From assembly GCA_964543855.1 (NCBI GenBank), contig CAZJAD010000003.1:1-63356 (forward strand): DNA of 63,356 nt, given 5' to 3'. Below the pieces are notes generated by a model. That model saw nothing but the letters and a program-made list of their open reading frames with translations, was not told the origin of the DNA and did not search any database. Position 1 is the stretch's first letter. The number at the start of each line of letters is the position of its first letter. Positions 45,621-55,030 of the stretch are shown in pieces. Source of the DNA: CAZJAD01 sp964543855 (GTDB lineage: Bacteria > Electryoneota > RPQS01 > DYHQ01). A program made the translations under genes and the position numbers.

Positions 45621-46744
45621 GCGAGCTGGTCCACCTTATCAGTTTTTTCCCAGGTAAAATTCTCGCCATCACGACCGAAATGGCCGTAGGCAGCCGTATC
45701 AAGATAAATCGGGCGTTGCAGGTTGAGAGCATCGATGATACCGGCCGGGGTCAGATCGAAATGTTTTCTGGCGAGATTGTGAAGCTCGTCTTCACTCATC
45801 TTTCCTGTGTTATTCGTATTGACGAGCAGCGAAACAGGCTCAGGAATGCCGATAGCGTAGGCGATTTGGACGAGGCAGGAATCGGCAAGCCCCGCCGCGA
45901 CGATATTCTTGGCCACCCAGCGCGCGGCGTACGACCCGGACCGGTCCACTTTGGTCGGATCTTTGCCTGAATAGGCACCGCCGCCGTGTGGTACATACCC
46001 TCCGTAAGTGTCCACGATGGTCTTGCGACCGGTTAGACCCGCATCCGCTTGTGGTCCGCCAAAGACGAAGCGACCTGTCGTGTTGATGAAGTACTTGCAG
46101 TCCGTGGAGAGCATCTCCGGCGGAATCACGGCCTCGATGACCTCGCGTTGGAGGTCTTTGCGAAGTTGTCCGATTTCCACATCGGGATCGTGCTGGGCGG
46201 CGATGACGACGGCTTCGACCGAAGTTGGTTTGCCGTCTATGTACCGAACTGACACCTGCGTCTTCCCATCCGGGCGCAGATAGGGCAGTTTCTTCGTGTG
46301 GCGTACCTCCGCCAGTCGTCGCGCCAAGCGGTGCGCGAGGGAAATCGGCATCGGCATGAGTTCCGGTGTCTCACGGCAGGCGAAGCCGAATACCATTCCC
46401 TGGTCACCGGCACCTGCTCGGTCGACACCGATGGAAATATCCGGGCTCTGTTCGTTAATGCTCGTCAGCACGGCGCAGCTCTGATGGTCGAATCCGTAGA
46501 CGGGATCCGAATACCCTATTTTCTCTATAAGATGACGGACAAGCTGTGGGACATCCACATAAATATTCGTCCTCAGCTCGCCGCCGACCAGCACCAGCCC
46601 CGTGGTGAGAAAGGTTTCGCAGGCAACCCGGCCGAACGGGTCATCTCGCAAGACGGTGTCCACAACGGCATCAGAAATCTGGTCCGCAATCTTGTCCGGG
46701 TGTCCTTCTGTGACAGATTCACTTGTGAAAAGAAAGTTGCGCAT
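45617..46744 (-). CDS. metK: S-adenosylmethionine synthase
   Basis: The 375-residue enzyme makes SAM from methionine and ATP. Motifs are complete: SVTEGHPDKIADQISDAV at the N-terminus (ATP/metal site), GAGDQGMVFGFA (substrate loop), and the phosphate-binding GGGAYSGKDPTKVDRSGSY. Length and order match bacterial MetK. It is followed by ahcY with a four-base overlap. The upstream spacer is only 65 bases long and I see no SAM-responsive riboswitch in it. Confidence 0.96.
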   Translation of the reverse strand: MRNFLFTSESVTEGHPDKIADQISDAVVDTVLRDDPFGRVACETFLTTGLVLVGGELRTNIYVDVPQLVRHLIEKIGYSDPVYGFDHQSCAVLTSINEQSPDISIGVDRAGAGDQGMVFGFACRETPELMPMPISLAHRLARRLAEVRHTKKLPYLRPDGKTQVSVRYIDGKPTSVEAVVIAAQHDPDVEIGQLRKDLQREVIEAVIPPEMLSTDCKYFINTTGRFVFGGPQADAGLTGRKTIVDTYGGYVPHGGGAYSGKDPTKVDRSGSYAARWVAKNIVAAGLADSCLVQIAYAIGIPEPVSLLVNTNNTGKMSEDELHNLARKHFDLTPAGIIDALNLQRPIYLDTAAYGHFGRDGENFTWEKTDKVDQLA

Positions 46745-46808
46745 TGTTGATTCTTCCTGTCTATCTCAGTAGTTATTCGTCAAGGCAAGTTGCCATTATC
46801 TATGAAGT

Positions 46809-47804
46809 CTACCAGCGATGGCGCCCTCGAGCGTAGGCAAAGCCAATCGTGAACATCACTCCTTGTGCCTGGTTGTGTCTGAGACCCTTGAACTCATGGG
46901 CAACATACTGATACCTCAGATCCCCAATCACACGAAAGTCATAAGTGCGGAACAACATGACTCCACCCCCCATATTGAACGCAAAACCGGTCTCACTGTC
47001 CTTGTTTTCTGTCCGTCCATCCAAAGAGAGTTCGTCAGCGGCAACGCTGTGGAATCCCAAACCGCCGCCAAGGTAGGGCGAGATATCCGTTGTGGTCAGG
47101 AAATAGTGGAAACTGAAGTCCAGGATGGCCCAATCGAAGGCGCTGTTCTTGTCTATGCTGCCACCTCGAAAGCCCAGCAGTGGGACAACCTCGAGCTCCC
47201 ATCGCGGTGTTTCATAGTGGTAGACAAGGTCCACCGCGACCATCTTGGTCACTCCAGCCCACGAATCGCTCGTCGGCCATAGGTAGCCTGCACGCAAGCC
47301 GAATGATGAAAACGATGCCCGGCGGCGCGGAGTTTTTGCTTCAGCAGCCGTGACGGTTTCAACCGTAGCGGTTGCACCGGCTTTCTGACCTGTGGCGATG
47401 CCTCTTGCCAGGCGGCGAATCACTGTGTCCAGATCTTCGATGGTCTGCGAACTCAGCCGGTCGGTGAAGACCACCTCGGCGGTGACTACTTTGACGACAT
47501 TGACCTCGACGAGGATTTTGTTGCCAAGCTGCGAGAGCGAGCCGTAAACCGCAAACTCGGCACCGCTGCCGGCAAGACGGCGGGCGGCTTCCTCGGGTGA
47601 TTCGGTGGAACCCAGATCTCGCCTGTCGATAACCGACAGGTTCTGGGCACGCAACTCCGAAAGCAGAAGTCCCGACGCAACCCGCGCTGTCATGGAATCC
47701 ACCCCGACCCCGGTATGCACAAAGGGCATCACCGCATACGGCCCTGCACCCACACTTGCGGAAGCGAAGGCTAAGAGAGAACAGACGATGAGTGCGAACT
47801 TCAT
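46809..47804 (-). CDS. CsgG/FlgO-like N-terminal domain fused to an outer-membrane beta-barrel domain
   Basis: The 331-residue protein has a signal peptide (KFALIVCSLLAFASASVGA). The next 130 residues (PYAVMPFVHTGVG, ELRAQNLSVIDRRDLGSTES, GAEFAVYGSLSQLGNKILVE) resemble the CsgG/TolB-N-like fold found in curli secretion, FlgO and LpoB-type proteins. The C-terminal 180 residues are an OMP-type barrel (FGLRAGYLWPTSDSW, ISPYLGGGLGFHSV, FNMGGGVMLFR). The ATG at 47804 matches the signal peptide; the long upstream extension overlaps the nucleotidyltransferase gene in another frame and is rejected. Role unknown, probably envelope-associated. Confidence 0.75.
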   Translation of the reverse strand: MKFALIVCSLLAFASASVGAGPYAVMPFVHTGVGVDSMTARVASGLLLSELRAQNLSVIDRRDLGSTESPEEAARRLAGSGAEFAVYGSLSQLGNKILVEVNVVKVVTAEVVFTDRLSSQTIEDLDTVIRRLARGIATGQKAGATATVETVTAAEAKTPRRRASFSSFGLRAGYLWPTSDSWAGVTKMVAVDLVYHYETPRWELEVVPLLGFRGGSIDKNSAFDWAILDFSFHYFLTTTDISPYLGGGLGFHSVAADELSLDGRTENKDSETGFAFNMGGGVMLFRTYDFRVIGDLRYQYVAHEFKGLRHNQAQGVMFTIGFAYARGRHRW

Positions 47805-47836
47805 CACAGGTTCCCCAGATTGAAACCGGTTCGTGG

Positions 47837-48853
47837 TCAGTTGACGGGTCGAGCCGAGCCGGAAAGAACTTCGCTCGAGTCTCCGACATTGAAGCGGTGG
47901 AAGTGGCCGATGATTTGGGCCTTGCTGCCCACGAGAGATCCCTCCACCAGAGCGGCGATGACCTGAGCTCCCTCGCCGAGGATGCTGTCGCGCACCATGG
48001 CGTCTTTGACGACGGCTCCCTCGCCGATAGTCGCGTAGGGGCCGATAACCGCGTTTTCGATGGCCGCGCTCGGATGCACATAGACTGGCGGGTTCAGCAC
48101 GGCTTTCTCGCGGGATACGGGAGAGCGGCATGCGGGATCCTTGTCCAACAGGTAGCGATTCGTTTCGAGGAGAGTCTCCACCTTGCCGCAATCATACCAC
48201 CCATCGACCGTGAAGGTACGGATTGACTCCCCCTGTTCTATCATAAGCTGCAGCGCGTCGGTCAATTGGTATTCGCCGCGAGTCGTCAAGCCTCTGTCAA
48301 AGAGCATCCCGATGGACCGGCGCAGTCCCATGGCATTGCGGATCAGGTAGATGCCGGCAATGACAAGGTTGGACTTGGGTTTCTCAGGTTTCTCAACGAG
48401 CCGCGAGACACGACCATTTTCCACCTCAACGACACCGAACCGACGCGGATCCGCCACTTCCCTGACACCGATGGTTGAGGTCTCGCTCGTCTGCAGGACT
48501 GCGGCCAAGTCGAAGTCGAAAATCGTGTCTCCCAAGATAATCAGGACATCCTTGTCGTCGTCCGACAGGCCCAAAGAGACCGCGTGTCCGAGCCCGCGAG
48601 GGTCCTCTTGTGGGATAAATGTGGCATCGAGCTGGTGATTGTCACGAACATATTTCTCGATGAGGTCCCGCATGGGCCCGACGATCAGCGTTACCTGTTG
48701 TATACCGGCACCCTGGAGATGGTCGAGGATGTGCCCCAAGATGGGCTTCCCCGCCACATTGAGCAGCACCTTGGGATTCGTGAAGGTATGCGGGCGAAGT
48801 CGGGAGCCGACACCGGCAACGGGGATGATCGTTTTCAAGTTGCGGTCTACCAT
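47837..48853 (-). CDS. Sugar-phosphate nucleotidyltransferase with left-handed beta-helix tail
   Basis: The 338-residue enzyme has the pyrophosphorylase signature IIPVAGVGSRLRPHTFTNPK with VAGKPIL, then ILGDTIFDF and VEKPEKPKSN, and a hexapeptide-repeat tail (VYVHPSAAIENAVIGPYATI, AVVKDAMVRDSILGEGAQVI). It resembles glucose-1-phosphate thymidylyl/uridylyl and mannose-1-phosphate guanylyl transferases; the exact base and sugar cannot be fixed. It sits next to a phosphoglucose/phosphomannose isomerase, so both probably supply activated sugars. Confidence 0.88.
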   Translation of the reverse strand: MVDRNLKTIIPVAGVGSRLRPHTFTNPKVLLNVAGKPILGHILDHLQGAGIQQVTLIVGPMRDLIEKYVRDNHQLDATFIPQEDPRGLGHAVSLGLSDDDKDVLIILGDTIFDFDLAAVLQTSETSTIGVREVADPRRFGVVEVENGRVSRLVEKPEKPKSNLVIAGIYLIRNAMGLRRSIGMLFDRGLTTRGEYQLTDALQLMIEQGESIRTFTVDGWYDCGKVETLLETNRYLLDKDPACRSPVSREKAVLNPPVYVHPSAAIENAVIGPYATIGEGAVVKDAMVRDSILGEGAQVIAALVEGSLVGSKAQIIGHFHRFNVGDSSEVLSGSARPVN

Positions 48854-48998
48854 TTGTTCGGGACAAACTCGCTATCGTTCATGCTCTTTCTCGTACGGCG
48901 GCTTGCCTTCTGCAGGTCTTGCCTCCGCGACAGACCGCCTGTCCTTCAAGTGGCGAATCTGAGGCGAAAAATAATAATACCCAAAAAAATCCAGAAAT

Positions 48999-50063
48999 TC
49001 AAGCGCCCTTCTGCATGCTCTTCAGTCTCGTGATGGTTTGGATGGTCATCGGGTCCCTCTCGAGAATCAGGGCCAGCCAGACCGAGACCGCATCCAGGAA
49101 GAGCATCGTCCGGAGTCCTTCCAGTACCCGCGATGGTTGCGTTCCCTTCTTTGCCGGGAATTCAATGCGCCGCGAGTCAATTCCGAGCGCGGTTAGCAGG
49201 GCCTCGACTGGTTCCCGAGGGTCGGGAAAGTCCGCGAAGGGCCAAGTCCCCACGAACAGGACGAGAGGAGACGGGCGGAGGGTCGCAAGTGCCGGGAAAG
49301 CTTCCACTTCGTTGTGGGCCATCTCCGGCAGCACTGCCGCATGCGACCATGTCTTGGCGTTTTCGGCCAATTGAGCGCAGGCTCGCCGAACAAGCGGCGA
49401 ACCAAGCAGGGGATCCACGGCATAGAGCACTGGCGTGGTAACCGCAAGGATCTCGGCCAGCGCCAGGGTGGTGTTTCTCTCGGAGTCGGGAGCCCGATAG
49501 ACTTCAGCATCTTCAGCCAGAACTTCTGCTTCCTGAGCGCGCCACGGCAGCTCAGTGGCGAACAACTCCGAGAAGAGAGCCATGAAAGCTCCCACGCCAA
49601 ATCCGACCGCTGCGCGAGGAGGGTAGCCTGTCGGCAAGGCGAGGTGAGGGACCTTGGCGGTTTCGGCTTCACTCGCCAGCTTGCCCCCACTGCTGACGGC
49701 AAGCCATACTCGACCGGTCTTGCGGCCTTGGTCAAACGCCTGCACGGCTTCGGTCGTATTGCCCGAATAGCTGTAGACGACTTGAGGCCGAATCGGATGT
49801 GGAGGCAAGCCATAGCCCGGCTGCCGCCACACTCTCAACGGGACCGGACAGAACCCGAGGCCTTCGATTAAATCCCCGACAATGGCCGACCCGCCAAGAC
49901 CGAACCAATCAAGCTCCTCTGGCACGGGCAGGTGAGACTTCTTCGCAAGGTTCCTGCCGAGCGTGAGGCCTTGATCGATCTGGTGGCCGAGTTCAAGTGT
50001 CTTGCCCAGCATATCGCCGGGATCGATGGCTTGTGTTTGTGATGGGGTCAGGGGAGACTTCAT
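48999..50063 (-). CDS. Bifunctional phosphoglucose/phosphomannose isomerase-type SIS protein
   Basis: The 354-residue protein has an SIS fold: FGLGGSAIVGDLIEGLG, VVYSYSGNTTEAVQAFD, WLAVSSGGKLASEAE, and a second half with AVLPEMAHNEVEAF carrying the conserved HNE of the Pgi/Pmi family. These enzymes interconvert glucose-6-P or mannose-6-P with fructose-6-P. The ATG at 50063 gives the normal N-terminus; the 102-residue upstream extension runs through ptsI in another frame and is not real. It ends 145 bases before the nucleotidyltransferase start. Confidence 0.87.
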   Translation of the reverse strand: MKSPLTPSQTQAIDPGDMLGKTLELGHQIDQGLTLGRNLAKKSHLPVPEELDWFGLGGSAIVGDLIEGLGFCPVPLRVWRQPGYGLPPHPIRPQVVYSYSGNTTEAVQAFDQGRKTGRVWLAVSSGGKLASEAETAKVPHLALPTGYPPRAAVGFGVGAFMALFSELFATELPWRAQEAEVLAEDAEVYRAPDSERNTTLALAEILAVTTPVLYAVDPLLGSPLVRRACAQLAENAKTWSHAAVLPEMAHNEVEAFPALATLRPSPLVLFVGTWPFADFPDPREPVEALLTALGIDSRRIEFPAKKGTQPSRVLEGLRTMLFLDAVSVWLALILERDPMTIQTITRLKSMQKGA

Positions 50064-50083
50064 CGGGAGAACCTCAGGGCTAC

Positions 50084-51895
50084 CTACCGCTCTGCAGCAA
50101 ACCAGATCGGCAGGTCTGCGAAGCGGCGTTTCATTTCCGCCTCCAGCAATTTGCGCACTTCCTCGGCTGTCGGGAACTCGAGGGCCTTTGCTGCGATGGC
50201 CTGGCAGTCTGCGGTGCTTACCGAGCGGATGATTTTCTTGATTTCCGGGATGACTCCCGGCGATACCGAAAGCTCGTCGATTCCCAGGCCGATGAGAAGC
50301 ACGGTCGCGATGGGGTCGGCGGCAATCTCGCCGCACAAGGCCACGGGAATGCCCGCCGCGTGACCGCACTGGACGGTATCATGGATCAGCCGAAGGACGG
50401 CGGGATGGTAGGCATTGTAGTAGTCTGCCACCAGTTCATTGCCGCGGTCGGCTGCCAGCGTGTACATGATGAGATCATTGGTTCCGATGGAAAAGAAATC
50501 GGCTTCGTGGGCGAGTTGATCCGCGAGAACCACCGCCGACGGGACCTCAATCATGATGCCCACAGCGATTTTCTGGTCGAACGGAACGCCTTTGCGGCGC
50601 AACTCGGTCTTGACCTGAGCCAAGGCTTTCTTTGCCTCCCGGACTTCCCACGAGCTGGCAATGAGCGGGAACATGATCCGGACATTCTTTTTCACAGAGG
50701 CTCTCAGGATGGCGCGCAGTTGAGTGCGGAAAAGGTCGGGCTGGGAGAGGGAAACCCGAATGGCTCGCCACCCCAGGAAGGGATTGCGCTCTGTCTGAGC
50801 GCTCTGGTCGGGCCCGAGTTTGTCGCCGCCAAGGTCGAAGGTGCGAATGGTCATCGGCCCGGGCCAAATCGCCTCGGCCGCTTTCAGATAGGCTTCCGCC
50901 TGCTCCTCTTCCGAGGGCGGCGAACCCCTCGCCAAGAAAAGGTACTCACTGCGGAAGAGGCCCACGCCGGAGCCTCCATGATCGAGGACACTCTTGACCT
51001 CAAACGGCAGCTCAATATTTCCGTGGAGCGCAACGGCATGCCCGTCACTGGTCTCGGAAGGCAGATCGCGGAGTCCTGACAAGTTGGCCAGGAATCGCTG
51101 GTAACGGTCGTACTTCGTCCGGTACTCTCGGAGTGACGCCACTTTCGGAGCAACAATGACTTTGCCGGAGTTGCCGTTCAAGATGAGGGTCTGTCCCTCT
51201 TTAGCCTTTGCGCTGATGTCACCCAAGCCAACGACTGCGGGAATATCGAACGAATGTGCCAGAATCGCCGTATGGGAGGTGGGGCCTCCCAGGTCTGTGG
51301 CGATGCCCCGGATATGTGTGCGGTCAAGATGTAAGGTATCGGTCGGAGAGAGGTTGACGGCCACCAGGATGGACGGCTCATCCGGCTTTTCCGGTACGAC
51401 ATCCCCAGCGCCTTGCAGAAACCGCAGGAGCTGAGACCGAACATCCCGGACATCGGCCGCTCTCTCGCGAAAGAGTTCGCCCTTCTGCTTCTCCAGGAAC
51501 TCGATGGTGCGTTCCATCGCATCGTAGACGATAAACTCGGTGGCGAACTGCTCGCGTTGAATTCGATCCCGCACTTCCTTCTGAAACTCCTGATCCTCGA
51601 GGATCAGGAGATGGGCGTCGAAGATGCGCCCCACCGCTCCTCCGGCCATCGCGATGGCGCGCTGGCGCGACTGTCGCATGGCGGCCCGTGTTTCGTCAAT
51701 CGCGCGCTCCAGTCGCTGGATCTCCGGTTCCACTTCAGCCGGAGCAATCTTGCGCGGCATGACCGGTCCCATATCGCTGCGCAGGAAGTGAACCCGCCCG
51801 ATGGCGATGCCCGGAGAGGCTGGTATTCCCACCAGGACGATTTCGCGCTCCCGACGCGGCGAAGGAGTCGTCTTCGTTTTTTTGCCCTTTGTCAT
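50084..51895 (-). CDS. ptsI: PTS enzyme I (phosphoenolpyruvate-protein phosphotransferase)
   Basis: The 603-residue enzyme takes phosphate from PEP and passes it to HPr. The phospho-histidine loop GGPTSHTAILAH (H208), the PEP-binding LFRSEYLFLARG, FDLGGDKL, and the C-terminal MIEVPSAVVLAD and ALCGEIAADP (active-site Cys near 521) are all present. A basic N-terminal extension of about 20 residues (TKGKKTKTTPSPRR) precedes the usual start VGIPASPGIAIG. It lies 12 bases after ptsH. Confidence 0.95.
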   Translation of the reverse strand: MTKGKKTKTTPSPRREREIVLVGIPASPGIAIGRVHFLRSDMGPVMPRKIAPAEVEPEIQRLERAIDETRAAMRQSRQRAIAMAGGAVGRIFDAHLLILEDQEFQKEVRDRIQREQFATEFIVYDAMERTIEFLEKQKGELFRERAADVRDVRSQLLRFLQGAGDVVPEKPDEPSILVAVNLSPTDTLHLDRTHIRGIATDLGGPTSHTAILAHSFDIPAVVGLGDISAKAKEGQTLILNGNSGKVIVAPKVASLREYRTKYDRYQRFLANLSGLRDLPSETSDGHAVALHGNIELPFEVKSVLDHGGSGVGLFRSEYLFLARGSPPSEEEQAEAYLKAAEAIWPGPMTIRTFDLGGDKLGPDQSAQTERNPFLGWRAIRVSLSQPDLFRTQLRAILRASVKKNVRIMFPLIASSWEVREAKKALAQVKTELRRKGVPFDQKIAVGIMIEVPSAVVLADQLAHEADFFSIGTNDLIMYTLAADRGNELVADYYNAYHPAVLRLIHDTVQCGHAAGIPVALCGEIAADPIATVLLIGLGIDELSVSPGVIPEIKKIIRSVSTADCQAIAAKALEFPTAEEVRKLLEAEMKRRFADLPIWFAAER

Positions 51896-51907
51896 CTTGG
51901 GTTTAAT

Positions 51908-52174
51908 CTACTCCTCGTAAAACTTGTCTTCGACAAGCTTCGTCAATTTGGCTAAGAGGGCTACCTCGTCCTCGCCTTGGCACTCGATCGTGAGCGAGGC
52001 CCCTTGCTCTGCAGCCAGCATCATCACTCCCATGATGCTCTTGGCGTTGATGCGCACATCATCCTTGACCAGGAAGACATCGGACTTATATTGCGAGGCA
52101 ATGCGGACAAAATGCGCGGCAGGTCGGGCGTGAAGTCCGAGCTTGTTTCGAATTATCACTTCTTGGGCTACCAT
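51908..52174 (-). CDS. ptsH: HPr phosphocarrier protein
   Basis: The 88-residue protein has the active-site histidine in GLHARPA (H15) and a serine in NAKSIMGVMML at position 46, the site phosphorylated by HPr kinase in species that have it. It carries phosphate from enzyme I to EII proteins. The presence of S46 suggests, but does not prove, HprK-type regulation. The following IID and IIC genes lie upstream on the same strand. Confidence 0.95.
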   Translation of the reverse strand: MVAQEVIIRNKLGLHARPAAHFVRIASQYKSDVFLVKDDVRINAKSIMGVMMLAAEQGASLTIECQGEDEVALLAKLTKLVEDKFYEE

Positions 52175-52225
52175 ACAGCGAGCAGATGAGCTTTCGGACT
52201 CCAGCGTTCGACCAGAGATCTGCGT

Positions 52226-52231
52226 ATTATA
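52226..52231 (-). promoter_or_regulatory. Possible internal -10 element upstream of ptsH
   Basis: A perfect TATAAT on the minus strand, 52 bases before the ptsH ATG, in the IID-ptsH spacer. I see no good -35 at 16-18 bases, so an internal promoter is only possible. Confidence 0.3.
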
Positions 52232-52282
52232 TGGGCGGTGATCAACATACAGGTTTGTCTTCTTGCCTTCCGGTGTGATCGC

Positions 52283-53062
52283 TCAGCGGCTCACCGAAGT
52301 GACAAGCTGCACAATCCATGCGCTGACAGGGACGAAGCCTACCGCAACGATCAAGGGGCTGATTGGCGGCCAGCTGGCATAGGCTGAAATCCAGAGGAGT
52401 GCGAAGCCGACTCCGAATTGCATCATCGCGAGCGGCGCAAAAAGGGAGGTTTTTGCGAATGCCACAACGAGAAGCACGCCAAAAAGCGCCGCACCGACTC
52501 GGTTGATCCATGCGTTTGACCGGGCAAAGAAGGGCGTATCAAGAGCTCCGAGCACCTCTGTGCCTCGCTGCCATCCGGCATGCACCTCCCAGAAACGGAA
52601 ACCCAGCAATGGCGCGTTGTAGAGAATCAGGACAAGCAGCGGAAGCCAGAGCGCGTTCTGAGGTGCGTCGACCAGAAGCACTCCGATGACTCCGAGAATG
52701 AAGACAAGGGGTTTCAATCCGGACCAGATCAGCGCATCTCCCAGCGTCCCCAAGGGCCCGCACAGGCTCTCGCGCCAGGCTCGCCAGCTTCCCTCTTCAA
52801 TGCCCTCGTCGTCGGCCATCCGCCGAAGCATTGCCCCCATTGCGAGCGGCGCCAGGCTCGGGTGCGTGTTCATGAATCCCGTGGAAAGGCTGACGACGCG
52901 TTTCCGCTTGGACGCATCCGGCTCCATACGATGCAGGAAAGGCAGGAGTGCGAAGAGGAAACCCTCTCCCTGCATGGTCCGGTAATTCCAGAAGACCTGG
53001 ACGAACAAACCGCGCCACAGGAGTCTCACCCGGTCGCCAAAACTGAAGTGCGTCAGAGCCAT
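52283..53062 (-). CDS. PTS mannose/fructose/sorbose-family IID component
   Basis: The 259-residue protein starts at ATG 53062 (MALTHFSFGDRVRLL...), overlapping the IIC stop by 10 bases; the longer frame upstream belongs to IIC in another register. Family hallmarks are FWNYRTMQGEGFLFALLPFL, FMNTHPSLAPLAMGAM and the central GPLGTLGDALIWSGLKPL. The C-terminal part is membrane-spanning. IID forms the translocating complex with IIC. Confidence 0.85.
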   Translation of the reverse strand: MALTHFSFGDRVRLLWRGLFVQVFWNYRTMQGEGFLFALLPFLHRMEPDASKRKRVVSLSTGFMNTHPSLAPLAMGAMLRRMADDEGIEEGSWRAWRESLCGPLGTLGDALIWSGLKPLVFILGVIGVLLVDAPQNALWLPLLVLILYNAPLLGFRFWEVHAGWQRGTEVLGALDTPFFARSNAWINRVGAALFGVLLVVAFAKTSLFAPLAMMQFGVGFALLWISAYASWPPISPLIVAVGFVPVSAWIVQLVTSVSR

Positions 53063-53763
53063 AGCAGTGCTCCGATAGCTACTGCTAAGCCACCCATGAT
53101 CCACGGCAGGGTCCTGCGCCGTGCAAAGAGCGCCGCCGCAACGCCTGCACCCGCTCCTAAGAGCGCCGGGCGAAGTCCTCCCCAAAGGCTGTCGGTGAGC
53201 TCCGCCAGATGAGCTGGAAGTGGTGCATCTGGCGAGACACTTAGAAGCCATTCTATCGCTTTGAGAAAGACGAAGTACAGGGCAACCGTGAAGACCGCTC
53301 CAGCGGCTACATTCAGGAGTATGGCAGCGAAGAAGATGGCACGAGCGCGATTGCTCCTGTTTTCAAGTGCGGCGGACTCATAAGAATCGGCCAGATACTT
53401 CAACAGATGGCGAACGCTGGTGGTGAGATCGCGGCCGAGTCCTGCTGTGAGCAAGCCTGCAAGCGATGCCAGAGCCAGAACAACCAGTGCTGTTCGTCCA
53501 TCGGGAGCGGGTGGGATGGTCGTTGCCAGTGCCGTCGCGACGAGGGCACCGAGGTTGCCTTCGGGAAACCGAGCCGCTCCGACGGGCAACGCTCGCAGCC
53601 AGAGAAGCTGAAAAGTCAACCCGAAGAAAAGGCCCACTTCCGGTCTGCCAGCGATGATCCCGTAGGCCGGGCAAGCGATAATCGGCTGACACACCATGAA
53701 CTGAAAGGCCGCCGTCGTGTCGAGATACACGATGGCGCCGAAGAGCGCCAGCAAGCCGCTCAT
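53053..53763 (-). CDS. PTS mannose/fructose/sorbose-family IIC component
   Basis: The 236-residue protein is a polytopic membrane protein with the IIC features AAFQFMVCQPIIACPAYGII, ALPVGAARFPEGNLGALVA and ARAIFFAAILLNVAAGAVF. The ATG at 53763 overlaps the last base of the polyprenyl synthase stop (TGATG). No IIA or IIB domain is encoded in the window, so the permease pair cannot be phosphorylated by HPr with what is seen here. Confidence 0.83.
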   Translation of the reverse strand: MSGLLALFGAIVYLDTTAAFQFMVCQPIIACPAYGIIAGRPEVGLFFGLTFQLLWLRALPVGAARFPEGNLGALVATALATTIPPAPDGRTALVVLALASLAGLLTAGLGRDLTTSVRHLLKYLADSYESAALENRSNRARAIFFAAILLNVAAGAVFTVALYFVFLKAIEWLLSVSPDAPLPAHLAELTDSLWGGLRPALLGAGAGVAAALFARRRTLPWIMGGLAVAIGALLWL

Positions 53764-54851
53764 CAGAACTCGCGCTCCGTCATCAGCCTCGCCCAATCGG
53801 CAAGCAGGTCGCGATACATTGACGGTGGTACTCTCTCTAAGTGGGGCGAGCCTTTCTGGAGGTGAATCTTCGCACGCTGCTTGGCGTACTCAACCCCACC
53901 GAGGCTCACCAGCAGCGAGGTTGCCTCTGCGATTTCATCGGTCGTAGCGTGGTCGTTGCCAAGAACCCGATTGAGAAGGTCGCGCTGTGCAGCTGAAGCC
54001 TTGCGATAGGCGCTGCGCACAATCACGGTGCGTTTTCCTTCGCGAATGTCGGATCCGACAGGTTTGCCGAGGAGCTTCTCGTCTCCAACGATGCCCAGAA
54101 TGTCATCCTGGAGTTGAAAGGCTGCCCCGCACGCGCTGGTGAAGCCTGAGATTGCCGTCACGAGAGGGTGAGAGAGGTCCGGCGTATTCAGGCCGATAGC
54201 TGCCCCTGCAGCCCCGCAGAATTCATAGAGCGCCCCTGTTTTCTTCCAGAGCATGTCCTCGATGTCTGCTTCACTGAGCTCCTCGATAGGTAATCGTGAT
54301 AGCTGGACATCCAGCACTTCTCCTTCCACCAGAGTTGTCAGGACATAGGTGTCGAGCGTATCGATGAGTTTCAGAGTGACGGCTGGATCGATTCCATAGC
54401 GGGTCGTCAGTTCGGTCATGAGGCTGATGCCCCAGCCGTGCTGAACATCACCCGCCAGAATCGCAATGGAAGTTCCGTAGTGACGAGCCGCCTGCACATC
54501 ATCGTCGAAGCGACCGTTCTTGAGAGATTCCTGGCGGAACCGCTCGTGAACCGTTGGGTGGCCGCGTCGAAGTGTGTCGCGATCGATAATGTCGTCGTGG
54601 ACGAGTGTCCAGGTGTGAAAGATCTCAACGGCTGCAGCAGCGCTGACGGCTTTCGACTCGTCGCCTCCAACAGCGCCACAGGCAAAAAGGAGCACTGCCG
54701 GTCTGAGGCGCTTCCCTCCGGACCGAAAATAGGCGGTCACTGCCTCTCGCATATCATCAGGCGCGAAGCGACGGAGATAGGTCTCGGACAGGACATAATC
54801 CTGAATCAGCTTCACGCGTTTTTCGATCTCTGCGAAGAGCCTTTCGGACAT
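53763..54851 (-). CDS. Polyprenyl/geranylgeranyl diphosphate synthase family
   Basis: The 362-residue prenyltransferase elongates allylic diphosphates with isopentenyl diphosphate. The first Asp-rich motif is VHDDIIDRD, the second QLQDDILGIVGD; GGKRLRPAVLLFACGA and GKPVGSDIREGKRTV are canonical. The chain length is longer than typical FPP synthases and matches GGPP/long-chain types. It is coupled with PTS IIC by a one-base overlap, which is an odd partnership. Confidence 0.9.
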   Translation of the reverse strand: MSERLFAEIEKRVKLIQDYVLSETYLRRFAPDDMREAVTAYFRSGGKRLRPAVLLFACGAVGGDESKAVSAAAAVEIFHTWTLVHDDIIDRDTLRRGHPTVHERFRQESLKNGRFDDDVQAARHYGTSIAILAGDVQHGWGISLMTELTTRYGIDPAVTLKLIDTLDTYVLTTLVEGEVLDVQLSRLPIEELSEADIEDMLWKKTGALYEFCGAAGAAIGLNTPDLSHPLVTAISGFTSACGAAFQLQDDILGIVGDEKLLGKPVGSDIREGKRTVIVRSAYRKASAAQRDLLNRVLGNDHATTDEIAEATSLLVSLGGVEYAKQRAKIHLQKGSPHLERVPPSMYRDLLADWARLMTEREF

Positions 54852-55030
54852 CGCCAGCCTATCGGCAGGTTATGGTCGTAAAGAACTTGACCCCGGCCAG
54901 GGACTGGCAAAGGCACCAATCAACCGCCGCCGGGGTCGGCCAAGCATAAACTACACAAAATTTTAGAAGGAGTCAAGAGGGCGGCTTTGGAATCTTTGCG
55001 AGAGGGAACAGCCTTCGGTTTGGCTGCGGC

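Noticed and set aside
46745..46808. A SAM or SAH riboswitch in front of metK-ahcY
   Set aside because: The spacer is too short and shows no conserved riboswitch stems.
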